NCBI GenBank assembly: GCA_028023455.1
Contig: JAQFVV010006199.1
Coordinates: 7,330,972 to 7,394,971, forward strand
Direction of reading: 5' to 3'
From: Epiperipatus broadwayi
Taxonomy: Eukaryota > Onychophora > Udeonychophora > Euonychophora > Peripatidae
DNA: 64,000 nt
In this document: piece by piece, positions 1 to 12,850 of the stretch
Position numbering within the stretch: the first letter of the stretch is position 1
How the letters are laid out: each line of letters opens with the position of its first letter
The notes under the pieces: model-generated
Seen by the model: the letters and a program-made list of their open reading frames with translations, nothing else
Database searches by the model: none
Told to the model about the DNA's origin: nothing
Translations under genes and position numbers: made by a program

Positions 1-516
1 AGCTTCATAAACAATTAATAAAATCATTGTCTCAAAGATTAATTACTAATTACGTTGTCACCAGAAAACCATTAACACAACATAAGAGTGAAGTTGGCAC
101 TAGTTGTATTTCGTCTTGTGAAGAATCTGATTTTTTACCAGTTTGCAAATGAACTTGTTTATCGGCAAATAGTGATAATAATTAAAACGTATAAAAAACT
201 GTAAATTACTGTACTGTAAATTATGCATAAAAATATATTGTTTTGAATAAAATTAAATATTACAGTTAAAAAAAGTTTGTCTTGTATCAATTTTTTTCAA
301 ATTTGAAATTTTTTATTAGTCATATTTTATTTTCTTATTTTTTTTTTGCGTGAATTTTAAAGTAATTTTACGTTGGTGCTTTGCTTTTAAGCAATTTTTG
401 AAAAATCACACTCCGTATCCTCCCCTTTTCAAGGTAAGTTACATCTATTTTTGTGCGATTTTTTTTGCGCATGTTTTCTGAGGAACCTATCTATTGCGTA
501 AAACGAGAACCAGGTG
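1..516 (-). mobile_element. MITE of the CACCTGG family, partial (runs off the window start)
   Basis: This is a non-autonomous DNA transposon copy in reverse orientation. Its terminus at 500-516 (ending ccaggtg) is followed by TA at 517-518. It is the inverted counterpart of the start of the copies at 580 and 36701: the stretch 240-516 pairs with 580-860, and 1-100 matches the reverse complement of about 37050-37120. The far end lies outside the window. No coding capacity is visible. Confidence 0.7.
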
Positions 517-579
517 TAAATGTAAAATTAATTAGGAGCAATTGAAACCTCAAAATTCTTTTAATTGTGGATCTGAATA

Positions 580-1881
580 CACCTAGGTTTCGTTTTATGT
601 GATAGGTTCCTCAGAAAATGTGCACAAAAGAAATCGCACAAAAATGGACTTAACTTACCTTGAAAAATGGGTGATACGTACTGTAATTTCCCAAAAATTG
701 CATAAAAGCAAAGCAACAACGTAAAATTACTTTAAAATTCACATAAAAAAAAATATGACTAATAAAAAATTTCAAATTTGAAAAAAATTATACAAGACAA
801 ACTTTTTTTTACTTTTTTTATTAACTACAGTATTTAATTTTATTCAAAACAATATATTTTTATGTGCAATTTACATTTTTTTCATATATGTATGGTATTT
901 TAATCATTATCGCTATTTGAGACATCAGATTTGTCATGATGTGATGTGATGTGAGGTACTGTAGCTTCTTAAACGAAGTCAAGAGAAAATACAACTAAAA
1001 TGTTTTCCAATTGCTGTTGATACTTCCCATTTCGCTAAGCGATCTAAAATTGAAATTTTTGTTTTCAAAGAAATTCATTTTTTTTGGGTGTTTTTTTTCT
1101 CTCCGTTAGAGTAAACTAAAAGTTTAAAATAAAAATAAGAATTTAGACTTATGATAATAAAGACACTGTCTCATCACTTTTGGGCAAAATTTAATTAAAA
1201 CTAACAATTAAAAATTAAATTCTTATTTTTGTCTATAATTTTTTAATTTTCAATTCCGTTTAAAAATCAAATTTCATCATTTCACATCACCTTAATTTCA
1301 GATCACATTACGTAATTTTTAAATTGTTAATTACAATTAAAAATCAGATTTGGATTGTCAGATTTAATTGTGCCTACTGCTGTTACTCACCTTTTAAAAA
1401 TAAACTTGCGGACACTAAATGATTAATTGATTACATATTCTTTTTTTAAAAAGCAAAAATAAAACATGATTTAAAATGCAAAAACAACAACATACATATT
1501 TTTCATCTATAACATTTGAACAGATTTATATTATAGTCTTGTAAAATTTAATGTGTGTATATAAAATGGGGAAATCCTGATTTTAAGTGAATTATGAACT
1601 TCTTTATTGCATAAAATCTATTACAGTACTATTATAAAGTGCTGAAAATATTGAAATTATTAGATCGAAGTCAAACTCCGATAATGCGCTTTTACTTTAA
1701 ATATGACGTGATTGCGCAAAATTTATAATATTTAAAGCAATAGCACATTATCGAACTCGACTTCTGCTCTAATAATTTTTATCACATAAAAGAAAGCTGC
1801 ATACAAAGATATTAAGAAGAAACATGAATCACATAACTTCAAAATCGCATAAATAAATCCGCATAAAATGAGACCTTGGTG
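580..1881 (+). mobile_element. MITE of the CACCTGG family, full length
   Basis: This non-autonomous DNA transposon is bounded by inverted ends cacctaggtttcg and, reverse-complemented, caccaaggtctcat. TA sits immediately outside each end (578-579 and 1882-1883), as expected for Tc1/mariner/pogo superfamily insertions. The interior carries an A/T-rich inverted repeat near 1675-1760 that is shared with the 36.7-kb copy. It is about 430 bp longer than that copy, the extra being roughly 950-1380. No ORF is visible. Confidence 0.75.
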
Positions 1882-2137
1882 TAATATAAGTAAACATCAG
1901 AAAATATATTATAGAAGTTGCTGATTATACTAGATATTTTAACTTTTTTTTAAAAAATAAAGCCTTAATAGCATAAAATAAATTCAGTATGGTAAGATTA
2001 TCAGTTAACCAAATACACCAGATTTTTATGTGAGAATTTGCCATAATGACCATCATCAATTTGTACCCAATTTTTTAATATGAAATTATTGATTGTAAAA
2101 AATATTTCAAATTTTTTATTTTTAAAAATGCCATTTT

Positions 2138-2390
2138 CAAAATGGTGGTCATTTTGTAAGATTGATGGCATCATAGGATAGTGTCTTTATATTATTCAAA
2201 AGAAAAATGGTGACATTCATGCTAAAAAATTTACAGTACAGAATTTATTCATTATACATAGTTACTGTATACAATATTACAGTGTACAGTATTTTGGTCA
2301 TAACATGTGATTTATTTAACTTTCATCCAGTGTATGTCCTTGCAATATAATCAATACATTCATTAACGATATATCCAAAGTAAAGATTTT
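2138..2390 (+). repeat. Dispersed repeat, diverged partner at 59555-59790
   Basis: The stretch shares an ordered series of matches with 59555-59790, including ttgtaagattgatg, cataggatagtg, a tgctaaaaa block, tccttgca and ccaaagtaaaga. Spacing is similar but many substitutions separate the copies. No termini, ORF or known family are recognisable, so this is an old interspersed repeat of unknown class. Confidence 0.5.
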
Positions 2391-2635
2391 TATAATGAAC
2401 GATTACAAAAGCAAAAAAAAAATTCATTCAGTACAATGAGTAATCCAAAGCCTACTTTTATGATGTACTACTTCCAAATGTATTAATATTAAATATTTTA
2501 AAATGTATACATTATCTTAAAAACTGCATATTTACTAATTTTTATGGATTAAAATTCTTATGAATAGAATAATATTTTACTTGCAACAAAAATTTTGATC
2601 ATGGTAATTGTAAATTTGAAAGTTATTTTGAGGGT

Positions 2636-3500
2636 GGAAAATGATTTCATGCATTGTGCAATTAACAATCAACTTTATATGATCAAAGTTATTAAGTATA
2701 TGTTTAAAATATTTACTATATTGTATTTGCTTAATTTTAAATTATATCATAATTTGTTTCAGATATATCCAAACCAAAGGTGATATTTTCTCAAATATAA
2801 AAAAATACAGCACTGAAAAAAGGAATACAAATTTCTTTAAGCATAATATTAAAAATAAAGTTTGGTCATATCATTAATTTTAAATTGTGTACTGCATTAT
2901 TAGTGAAAATATTCAGTCAATTAATTTTGAATTAAATCTTTTCAATCAACTCAGAACTGCTGTCATTGTAAATCTAAGATATTTTCAGTAAAAAAAAAAA
3001 AAGCAGGGCCATGGAATGATTTCCTGAATTATGCAATTAATAATCTAAGTTAAAAATAATATTTACTTACTTAATTTTAAATTATAATCTTCTTGTTTGT
3101 TGAGACATAACCAAAACAAATGCCATCACTATCACAAAGTTTAAAAAAAAGTATTACCAAAAAAAAAACAAAAAAAACAAGTTTAGTGTAAAACTAAAAC
3201 TAAATTTTAGTCATATATTATAAATATTTAATTTTAAATTGCGTATTATATATGTATTAATTAAAATATTCAGATGTTCAATTTTAAATTCAAATCTTTT
3301 TTAGTCATATCAAAACAGCTATTATCATAAATATTTTGGTTTAAAGAAAAGGTAAGTTGGGTAATAATTTTATGCATTTAATAAATTTTGTATCATGAAA
3401 ATGCGGTACAAATAAATTTAAGTTTTTATGCTTTTAATTTGCTATTACCATATATTATTCAGAAAATTGCTAGATCAATCCAAGAAAATGGCTATGTATA
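2636..3500 (+). repeat. Degenerate tandem repeat, unit about 350-375 bp
   Basis: Two full units (about 2636-3010 and 3011-3357) and part of a third follow one another. Each starts near an 'aatgatttc..tgcaatta' block, continues through 'ttaattttaaatta', 'ccaaa', 'ttggtcatat' or 'tagtcatat' and 'aaatattcag', and ends in a purine-rich stretch. The units are strongly diverged. A short ORF at 2595-2783 spans a unit and is not credible as a gene. Confidence 0.5.
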
Positions 3501-3974
3501 ATAAAATGTGATATGCCAAAAAAATACTACAGCTAGCATATTTGTATTGCAATGATATGGAAAGTAGGGGCAACATGGGGAGATGGAAAACACATCACCA
3601 CCCCCATAAATAATCAGTGATGAGCATATATAAATATAAGGAGCATATCAAATGAGAGTATGACTACCAAAATTATATAAAACTATAGTTATACTAAGTT
3701 ATAAACTACATATTTCAGCATTACACATAAATAATTAAATCACCAATCAAAAACTTATCAGCAATCAATCAATAATCAACAGCCAACCTTGTGACTGAAT
3801 TTTAAAAAAAGTAAGCTATAAACAGGCTAATTATCTAGTCACTGCCAAAGACCATGATAAGTGCTAATTTGTCACACGTAAAAAAATAAAAATAATGCTG
3901 GAATGCTGATATATGCTGATCATTAATGCTTTGGCCATATGATACATTAGTGTACTGGTGAACTATAAACTAAA

Positions 3975-4110
3975 TTTCTAATTAAAAAAATATAGTGAAT
4001 GGACTTGAACGGTGATACCTTTGTCCCATTCAATTATATTCATGTTCAAACAGATGCATAAACCCCTACATCCATGTAACTAACCATTATGCTATCTAGA
4101 TCTAGCTCAA
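3975..4110 (-). repeat. Possible tRNA-derived SINE (pol III A and B boxes)
   Basis: On the minus strand, 4081-4096 reads like a pol III A box (tagcataatggttag) and about 4000-4010 reads like a B box (cgttcaagtcc). The A-to-B distance of about 80 nt is longer than in a simple tRNA, which fits a SINE or a tRNA-related relic better than a functional gene. No clear cloverleaf can be drawn. Family unknown. Confidence 0.35.
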
Positions 4111-7100
4111 TATTATAAGACTAGGGAACTAACTATGAACAAGAGAAACAAATATAACAATGTATTAATTTGACTGGGTAAATTTTTAAAATCCCTAAAA
4201 TACTAGGCTGTAATGAAAGTAAGTTACAACACATTGCCAATTCATAAAACATATATCTGGAAGAATAAAGATGTTAACACTAGAATATTTTTTAAAAACT
4301 ATTTAATAAACTGATTGATTAAAAAAATTAAAATGTGATATGATAATTCAAATTTATACATTTTTATTAAAAAATATAATTTTATATAAAAATATGATTA
4401 ACTAGTGGATTTGATTAACTTTTGCTTTTATTAAGTTATTTCCTTATCAATAAGTAAAATTGAAAAACTTTTCAATCAGAGATAAGATCAATTTAAATTA
4501 GTTTAACTGTTATATAATTTGGGAGGGGAAATCAAAGAATAAAAAAACATATTTCAAAAGAAAATGTTTCATTAATAAAAATTATTTTTATAAAAAACAA
4601 AAATTTATTACTTAACAAAAATAAAATTTTAATTTGGCTGAAATCCTTTTAAGTTTAAGAAGGAAAATAATAAAAAAAACATGGCAATAAAATTAATTAC
4701 TATCAATTGTTATTTAATTTAAAAACTCCTTTATAAATTTAAATATAATGGGCATGTTAAAGAAAATACCTATAACCCTGGTTTTATTTATTTTTTTTTG
4801 AGTTCTTTTTTGACACTTGTAATTTCCAGTTTTTATGTAGATTTTCTTCTTGAAGACTTTTCAATTCCAAGCTAATGTATACAGTTAATTTTATTCATTC
4901 TGCCACATAATATTTTCAGGCTATCACACAGAATTTATTCATTTTTCTTTTTAATAGTTTTCTAGGCTAGGCTAACACATAAAGACAGTGATAGTGGCGA
5001 ATTACTTTAGAGATATTTTTCTTCTCTTTTACATTTTTATAATGAGCTGGTTTCATGGAGGTAGATGATATTTAGCTTTTAGCTAAACTTAGCACATTTC
5101 ATTTTAGAAAACATTTTTTTTTCAGCTAAACATAGTGTGCTCTATACAGTTAAATTCTCTTGTTTTCTTCAACAACTTGAGTAAGTGCTTCTTTTATGAT
5201 AGCTGTTCTAATTTTTGACATTTTAGGTGTTATAATAGCACTGTGATTACTGTCTTTTCTACATTGTTTTAAGCACATCTATTATCTTATATTGTGTGAT
5301 GAATTGTAGTTTTTCCCCTGACCATTTTATGTATAAATTTAAAAAAAGGAAGATATCAGTATCATATAGAGAATTTTGTTTGATTGACAGTACCCTTTGT
5401 TGTTATGATAAAGCTATGAAGGACGTGGCTAATTTCTGATTGGTTAAGTGTATTAGAGTGTTTTGTTCAAGATAAAACAATTGATTTCTAAAGCAAAAAA
5501 GTAATTATCAATGATTATGATGCAATCTTTTTGTAAAATATTTAATTTAAACAAAAAACTCATTTGTAACAGATTTGTTTTTGAAAATATATATATATAT
5601 TTTAAAAAAATCTAGAAATTTTTTACAGCAACTGTTATGATGACTGAAAGCAGCTTTTACTGGCTAAAAAAAAATTGCATTTGTGAGAATGATAAGAAAA
5701 ATTAACTTTTAGATTTTTTTTTTTTGATGAAAACGAATCTTAAATATATGTTGTCTAACTTTTTCAATATGTAAAATATATCTAATTGCCATGTGATCTA
5801 TTGTTATCAGTAAGAACTTAATTTAGATATTTTTATTTTTTTAAAATTAAAATCATTAGATAGCTTAACTATCTATGTTTTAAAATTAATTATGTAATAC
5901 ATAGAAAAAGATTTATATACAAAAAAAAAAAAAATCAAACATGGAAGAATATTTAATACAAGACTCATTAGGGTCTATTCAAAGATTTGACAAATGTGTT
6001 GAGTGGGAAAAACACAGCTCTTAGAAGACACTGAGGTCTTCTCATTTACCCACTTCCCTATTTTTGGAACAACCTGCTTCCACCAATCACAATCCTGTCT
6101 TTTATATGACTAAATTTACTACTAACCATTTCCCTTCTTCAGAATTAAAATTGGAAAACAAGTCAAAAACAAATTGCAATCATAGTTTTTGAAATTCCTC
6201 TTTAACTAGTTCCTCCCCCCCCCCCCTACCAAAAGAAAAACAAGATAATCAGATTAATTACACTAATTTTGAAAACATTGCCTTTTCTTTTGGAGATAAA
6301 AAAAAAAAAAAATTCCTTAATTAAAATAAAATTTACCAAAAGTGTTAAAACCTTTTCCCTTTTCTTTTTTTTTAAAAAAAACTTTCCAAGCATAAAAAAA
6401 TTATCTATTTTATCTCTCTTAAATGTTAAAATTAAAAATTGTTAAATAATTTACTTAAGAGAAAATTTTTTTTCTTAGTACTTTTCAAAACAAATAGATA
6501 AAATTATTGAAGAGAGAGAACTAAAATTATTTATCTAATTTTTTCTCTCTCTTTTATAAACACTTATAAATTATATTACATTTAAATTATTCACATTATG
6601 TTTAAAATAATATTGAAAATTCTCATATGTGATTAAGAAAATATTTAAATAAATACCCATTATTATTATAAAAGAACATGGAAAAATTAATTACTATTTC
6701 CTCATTAATTAAATAATTCTAAATTTAACAAGCTTGTTATATTGGCATAGCCAGAGTTGGCCATTGTCTACAATATTACTGTATATAAAGTGCTATTTAT
6801 TTAGATCTGTATAATATATATTGTAAAAAACATTTTTAAATATTGGCTACAATGCATTACTGTGGTTAGATTTGGGTAATGTACAGTACTATAATTTAGT
6901 TATCTTTAAACTGTTGATAAATAACAAGTCTTTATGTTCAGAATAGTTCAGCTAAGTAAGATATTATTAACATTGCTTTTTTGATTCTAAATAATTTACA
7001 TAAATAATATAAGGCTATGCATTTACAGAAAAATGAAACTTCAGTATTGTTTTTTAAAATTTTGCAGAAGAACACAAAAAGTTATCAATTGTGAGCTTAT

Positions 7101-7214
7101 TCGCTTTCTCTGTCCATTTTGTTATACATTTGCATAGGAAAACCACATATTTTTTTTCTAGTTATATTATTATAATTATTTTTTTTTTACATTTTTTAAA
7201 AAAGTTTTTAGCAT
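4111..7214. other. A/T-rich non-coding stretch, nothing recognised
   Basis: Mostly A/T-rich sequence with long A and T runs. A cytosine run lies at about 6213-6226. The stretch 5990-6130 is slightly less A/T-rich and may be an old element fragment, but no reading frame in it resembles a protein I know. Confidence 0.5.
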
Positions 7215-8195
7215 ACGTGCCTTTTCAACTGGAATCCTGCAACAACTAATATCACTGAACTCCACAGCACTTTTTCAACCTACTGATCAAGGAGTCATCA
7301 CAACCTTCAAGATATACTATCTTCAATAAGTAATGCAGCAACTTGTTGATACTTTGAATAAGAATACCAATAAGATAATTACACAACTCTGGAAGGATTT
7401 TAATATAAAAATAGCTATTGATGTATAAACAATGCATGGACCAAGATCACTAACATAACTCTATCTTACATGGCAAAATATCTGCCCTCAACTCATCACA
7501 AGCACTGATGTTGATAATGAATCTACTTTAATTTTATAGAAAACTGTATTTAAACTAACCAAAAAGCAGTATTTATAGACATTGTTGATAATAACATTGA
7601 TGAGCTTTTGGCATTGCACATGGAAAGAATTAACTAATGAGGAATTAATGCAATTGGTTGAAGAAAAAAAAGTCAATGAAGAAAAGAAAAATGACAAGCC
7701 TGTAGAGAAGAACCTAAGCATTGAAAAACTAAAGGAAGTAATTTTGTATCATGAAGCCATGAATAGCCTAAAGTCAACAAATGAGACTTTAATAAGATAT
7801 ATGAAAAGAAATCAAAGAAAGTTCATCATTGGATTTAGAAGACAAAATGGACTATTTAGATGGAGCAACCAATGAATCTGAAAACTGGAAGACAATGAAT
7901 GTTGAATGGATGGATTATAAGAAACAACAACTTTGTACTAAGTTTTTTTTTTTAACATAAGTTTGAGTTCCCTTATCTTACCTATATACATAGCATAGTT
8001 TACACATGGCATATATTGTTTAGTAAGTATTTTTAAAAATTATATATATTAGGCTGTTATTTTTTTAAATACAGTATTCACAATTTAAGGTATAATTTTT
8101 ATTCTTGGAAACAAATTTTTTCCCATAGAAGGTCATTATAATCCTGCTTTACATTGAGTTTTGGGGAACCAATAGTCCTCGCTAAGTAGAGTAAA
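7215..8195 (+). mobile_element. pogo/Tigger DNA transposon relic (3' part)
   Basis: The element holds the C-terminal part of a Tigger-type transposase and then a 3' non-coding tail. In the tail, cccatagaagg (about 8125) and the terminal-repeat-like block agtcctcgctaagtagag (8172-8189) resemble Tigger 3' ends. The 5' part with the DNA-binding domains is not visible, so the copy is truncated or too decayed. The neighbouring DNA is A/T-rich filler. Confidence 0.6.
7225..7875 (+). pseudogene. Tigger (TIGD1-like) transposase pseudogene, C-terminal half
   Basis: The family is the CENP-B/pogo DDE transposases, which cut and paste Tigger elements in the nucleus. Joining frames, I see the third-carboxylate region with the motif QPTDQGVI at about 7276-7299, then a LWKDFNI motif typical of TIGD1-like proteins (about 7390-7410). 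An open C-terminal segment of 97 codons (7582-7875) begins its conserved part with ELTNEELMQLVEE. Stops and frameshifts break the gene at least three times before 7582. No start codon or N-terminal helix-turn-helix is present. The class is clear from these motifs; the exact Tigger subfamily is not. Confidence 0.72.
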
Positions 8196-9289
8196 GGTAT
8201 AATTTAAAAGAAACATTTATGAATATATATTTGGATTTTTAATAAAACAAGATAGGTTGCAATATAAAATAAAAAATATATTTATAATAGCAGAAATAAC
8301 AGAAAAGCTAACACAATACTCATATCTAAATTATGACTTAAGAATAAATCTGGAGAACTATAGTTATTATATCATAGTTGTATGCAAAAATTACTATAAA
8401 CACAGTTTTTAATAAACATTTCAGTTAAATGCTGCAAGAATTTGGCATGATTTTATTATTCTGAAGTCACTTTTGTATTCATTGTTCTTACACAATATTT
8501 TTTCCAATGTCTGAATTTATAGTAAAAATTAATTGTCTTTCCCTTGGAATGAAAGATGCCATGATTTAAAAAAAAAAAATTGGACATGTGCCACATTACA
8601 AATGGGTGTGCCAATTGTTTGTATGCATATCCACAATTTTCTGAAGAAGTTAACGTATCACATGAAATAGAGAAACAGTTCATTAGTTGTAAATACTACA
8701 TTTACATGGATGTTGCATATTTCATTAATATTATCACTATTCTTCAGTTGGGTTAATTTTGTGCATGATGATTATTTTTGTCCCATTCCTATTATTCATA
8801 GTAATATGATAATGATCAAACTTATCAGGGTAAACAATTCTAATGCTTTTTTGTGGGAAATTTAACTTTATGCCTATTCAATCACAAAAAGCATAATATT
8901 AAAGAATAATATTATTAACAATTGACGCATCACTACTGTGTCACTCATGAAAAGGTTTTGCAAATGGGAGATCAAGAAAAGAAAAGAAGAAATTCTATAT
9001 TTAAATAAAATCATTTTTATATTATAAATAATGAATTATTTCCAAAGAAAAATGAAGCTACTTTGCAACATCTGTCAATTTTTTCATGTCACATGTAAGC
9101 ATGTGATATTCTTAATATCACTTCCAAATGGATATCGATCTTTTTTTGATGTGTTTTTATGGATGCCATGTTTAACAATGTTTGTTTGCATACATAAGTT
9201 GAACTAAATATCACAAGTATTTTCATTGCTAATTCTTTCTATTTAATATATTTTCTGTGTTGAGATTTTTATAAAAGTTTAATATATAT
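8196..9289. other. A/T-rich stretch, nothing recognised
   Basis: No protein similarity, RNA or repeat boundaries are recognised. The short ORF on the minus strand at 8456-8683 has no family resemblance. Confidence 0.5.
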
Positions 9290-11217
9290 ATTGTACCGGT
9301 CAAAAAACTACCCACACAACAAGACCCAACCGCAAGGTCGGATTCAAACTCAGTCGAACCAAACTGAATTCAAACCCAACTCATGAGCTCAGATCAACTC
9401 AATGGATGACATATGTCGACGGTACATGACTATGCGCCAAGAAACTAGCTCAGTGGATGATGATGATTTAAGACCCCTGATCTGAAACTAATAATGTATA
9501 ATAAAATGACTAAGGATATTTCTAAGTCAACTCATATATGCATATGTTCGGGTTGCCAATACAGACAGCGAGCATTAATATTTAAAATAACTATTGAATA
9601 AGAAAGAAAGTTAAAAACCAAATGTGTTAATAAAATGTTTAATAATAATAATAATAATTTTGTTCAACTTTTAGATTATGATTATATAGGTTACCTCTAG
9701 TCTTTAAATGGAATTTATAATTACAATAAGAATGGCAGTCCTTATATGCCAATAACTATTATGCAATATTCTAAGATGATTATATATGTCTATGCCCCGA
9801 CAAGAAAATAAAGGTAGATAAAGGTATTTGGCTGTGACTGAAAATATTATTCTAATTCTAAAGGAAAGAATGTGAGATTTATTTTCACATTCGCAAATCA
9901 ATTCGCAAAGAGCAAGATATGTATTTAGGGCATAACTTTACTATTTAACAGAAAACTTATTTAATTAGAAATGAATAAGAATTTGTTCGACTTTAATGAA
10001 ATCAATTCATCACGATTTATGAGCAAGTGATGACTTGGTAATCATCATGATTAACGAATAAAACCCATTTATATAAAGAATGCTCTATGTGATGACCTGA
10101 TCGAGTTAAATTAAAGTCTAATGAGCTTTAACACTGAAATACTTAACGTAATTATAAAATTATATTAACTATACCTTAAGTATCATGCCCTCCCTGAATA
10201 TTAATAAAAAGTATAAAATTTGAATTAGAATATATTGACATTAATTCCTTTATCGACCCTTTTGCAAAAACATTTTAAGATTATGAATAAATAAATATCT
10301 GTAAACTAGATAAAAGAGCCGGGGACATAGGTTAGAAACTGAGCTAATAATTTATTATTAGCCATTAATAAAAATAGCAAAAATTGTATAAATCCTTCAA
10401 CTTGACAATTAATAGAACCATCTTAAATTAGTTCCAATGAGCAAAAAATTACTATCAAACTTAATATTAGATTATTTCCAGGAGGTACATGTAACAAAAG
10501 AAATTATTGTCGAGTTGAAATATTACTGGCATATAATCGAAAATACATGACATTAGTAATTACTCAATAAATATATATAATACAGTTAGTGAAATGAACC
10601 GCCATTGTGAGAAAGAGAAATTTAACAAAGTATTAATTTTAAAGACTAGAGATAGAAAAACGAGAATTACTTATACAGATTAAAAGCATTATAAAGAGAG
10701 GAGTGTTTACAGTAGTTAATTTAAAGATGATGTAAAATAAAGTTTGGAAACTGGACAGAAAGTTGCGGTTGTTTCAAGAAAGATATTACCGCTCCTTCAT
10801 GGTTGGTCTCTTAGATTACACACGGCAGAGTCCAGTTGGGTGAAACGTAGGTGCACATTTTATAAATTATTTGAACGACCTGTTGATAGATTATTTCATA
10901 TTTTGGGCAGCATGATCGGTCCGGAAAGGGTTTAGTTTAGCAGCCACATTGAAGATCTTCTGGGGACTTATGGCCCAGCAGTCAGACTCCTGAAGTTTAG
11001 CCCCTCACCATGATGGAGACACTATTCAAATTCATAATTTAAAGATGCACAGATTCTAGTAGCACATCTCTAAAACAAATATGGCTTCTCTTTTCTCCAA
11101 ACTTTTCTGGGCTATTTATACTGACCTCTGGTTTCCCGCCTATTCCAAATCTAGATGCCTTCAGGCTAGAGCTTCTTGCAGTATCCAAGTTATAAATTTT
11201 TACTAATTGATTTTAGA
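9290..11217. other. Less A/T-rich block of unknown origin
   Basis: This block stands out from its flanks by its base composition, especially 9296-9480 and 10730-11200, and lacks the long A/T runs seen elsewhere. Composition alone suggests a transposed or younger element, perhaps an LTR or other retroelement. I found no terminal repeats, RT, integrase or transposase motifs. It contains an (AAT)n run at about 9643-9658. The 63-codon ORF at 10744-10935 is unrecognised and may be chance. Confidence 0.35.
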
Positions 11218-11219
11218 TA

Positions 11220-11412
11220 CATTCCTTCGATAAGGCTTTCAAACTCATTAACTTTGAATTCATTTTCTAATTAGAAAATGAATTTATAAATCTAAAAAAC
11301 GATTTTAATTAGGAACCGTCCTTACATTTTAAATTATTATCTTTTTGCTAATTAATAAAACTTTCCCCATTATCTTTGGAAAAGGACAATCTGAAAGCTT
11401 ATCGAAAGAATG
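11220..11412. mobile_element. Small MITE with TA target duplication
   Basis: The ends form an imperfect ~24-bp terminal inverted repeat: cattccttcgataaggcttt on the left and, reverse-complemented, cattctttcgataagctttc on the right. TA flanks both sides (11218-11219 and 11413-11414). A perfect internal palindrome tcattttctaattagaaaatga spans 11260-11281. The size of 193 bp and the TA target site fit a Tc1/mariner or pogo-type MITE. Confidence 0.65.
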
Positions 11413-12339
11413 TAGCTTTTAATCACTAAAATTTGAATAAACTGTTTGAAAGTAAAATAAAACAATCCGGACGCAATGAAACTTTATAACGAATATATAT
11501 ATTTAAATATTTATAAATATATACACACAATCCATGCGGTTATAATATATATAAGTTCATGAATAATTTTATTATGAATTAATTAATGAATTGATTAGTT
11601 TAAACATCAAACTAGTTAGTTTTAACACACATTTATATGATACTATTTTTTAAGGAAACTAGCATGTATTGAACGTATAAAGCTCCATTGCATTCGGAAA
11701 TTCATGGCTAGTACTAGGATTTGAAGTGGGCTACATGTGAGATATTATGAAGCTAGGATCAAACTTAGATCCGACTGCTTCAATATAGAAATTGTGAATG
11801 ATTAAATTAAATGTTTTCCAATCACTCATGAATATTCAAATCTTTGTTTCATTTCATAAATTAACACAATAATGTACTTTAAAAGCCATTTTTTCACTCT
11901 TAATTTTAATGCTGTCTCCAATTGTCTGAACATTCTAATTGCTGAAATCCTGCCTGCTGTCATTTCATCTTTACAAATTTTTTTTTTTAAAGAAGTATCT
12001 GTTATCATCTTTAAATTCAAAAAATGATTGAAATTTTTGTTATTTAAATTTTGAGATAAAAAAATACATCTTCTTGGAAATATATTTTAAGTTTTTATAC
12101 AAATCATGTGCATATGATTTTTTTTTTTTTTGTAAAATTTTAATTACAATAATTGAAACAATTTAAGATATTAAGAGAAAAAATAAAGCCACATGGTCAG
12201 TATGAATCAGCTAATTTTTGAAAATCAATGTTTACTTTTAAAATAAAAAATGCAATTATTTCTTTGTGTTTTCAACCTATTTCAGTGCAAGCCTACTTCA
12301 AACTAGTAAACTTGATTATTATGTAAAACATATGTATGC

Positions 12340-12850
12340 TTAGCATTCATTTTTTCTAAAAATGAAACAAACTGTCCATCTTATTGGGTACTTTTTCCAT
12401 TCAAAATTCTGTATTAAAGAACATTTTTTAACTTTGTTAAAAATATTTTCAGTTATTACGATATATTTCAAGAATATTATTGTCAGTAATTCTTGTCTAA
12501 ATTCAAAATGTTTATCAATAGCAAAAATAAAAACTACTAACTGCATAGCATTCCTTATGGCACAATTCTCATCTAAAACTTCTATAAAACGTGGATGATT
12601 GTATTTGTTTACATAGCTGCACATTTACCTTTTTATTTATTAGATGGCAGTCTACTAAGAAAAATTAATGCTCTCAAATTTACTCCATTTCTGGATACAA
12701 TACTTCAGAAATATCTATATCTTTTAACAAATTCTCTTCAGAAAAGTTTTTTTTACCATATTTTACAATATTGTTTACAACTAAAAATTTGCTCTTATAA
12801 ATTGCTTCTTGTAATTTGTGATGCTGTGTGAAAATATTTTATTGGGTAGT
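12340..12850 (-). pseudogene. hAT transposase fragment (GTF2IRD2/ZBED5-like)
   Basis: Reading the minus strand, a 94-codon open frame (12624-12340) follows the order of domesticated-type hAT transposases: an LDEN motif in place of the usual LDES/T (first catalytic Asp), then QLVVFIFAID, then a LLTIIFLK block and a segment ending FEWKKYPIR. Upstream (about 12830-12625) broken frames give KKSFSEENLLKDID, matching the family's conserved 'KPFSEGE' helix. Stops interrupt the gene and the RNase H core beyond the first Asp is missing. This is a fragment of a hAT element of a lineage related to, but distinct from, the one at 44.0 kb. No terminal repeats were located. Confidence 0.6.

Noticed and set aside
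7488-7721. 77-codon minus-strand ORF
   Set aside because: It is a shadow of the Tigger transposase frame on the plus strand.
9300-9480. A-box-like (tagctcagtgg) and B-box-like (gagtttgaatcc) motifs suggesting a SINE
   Set aside because: The two motifs are on opposite strands and in the wrong order, so they cannot form one pol III promoter.
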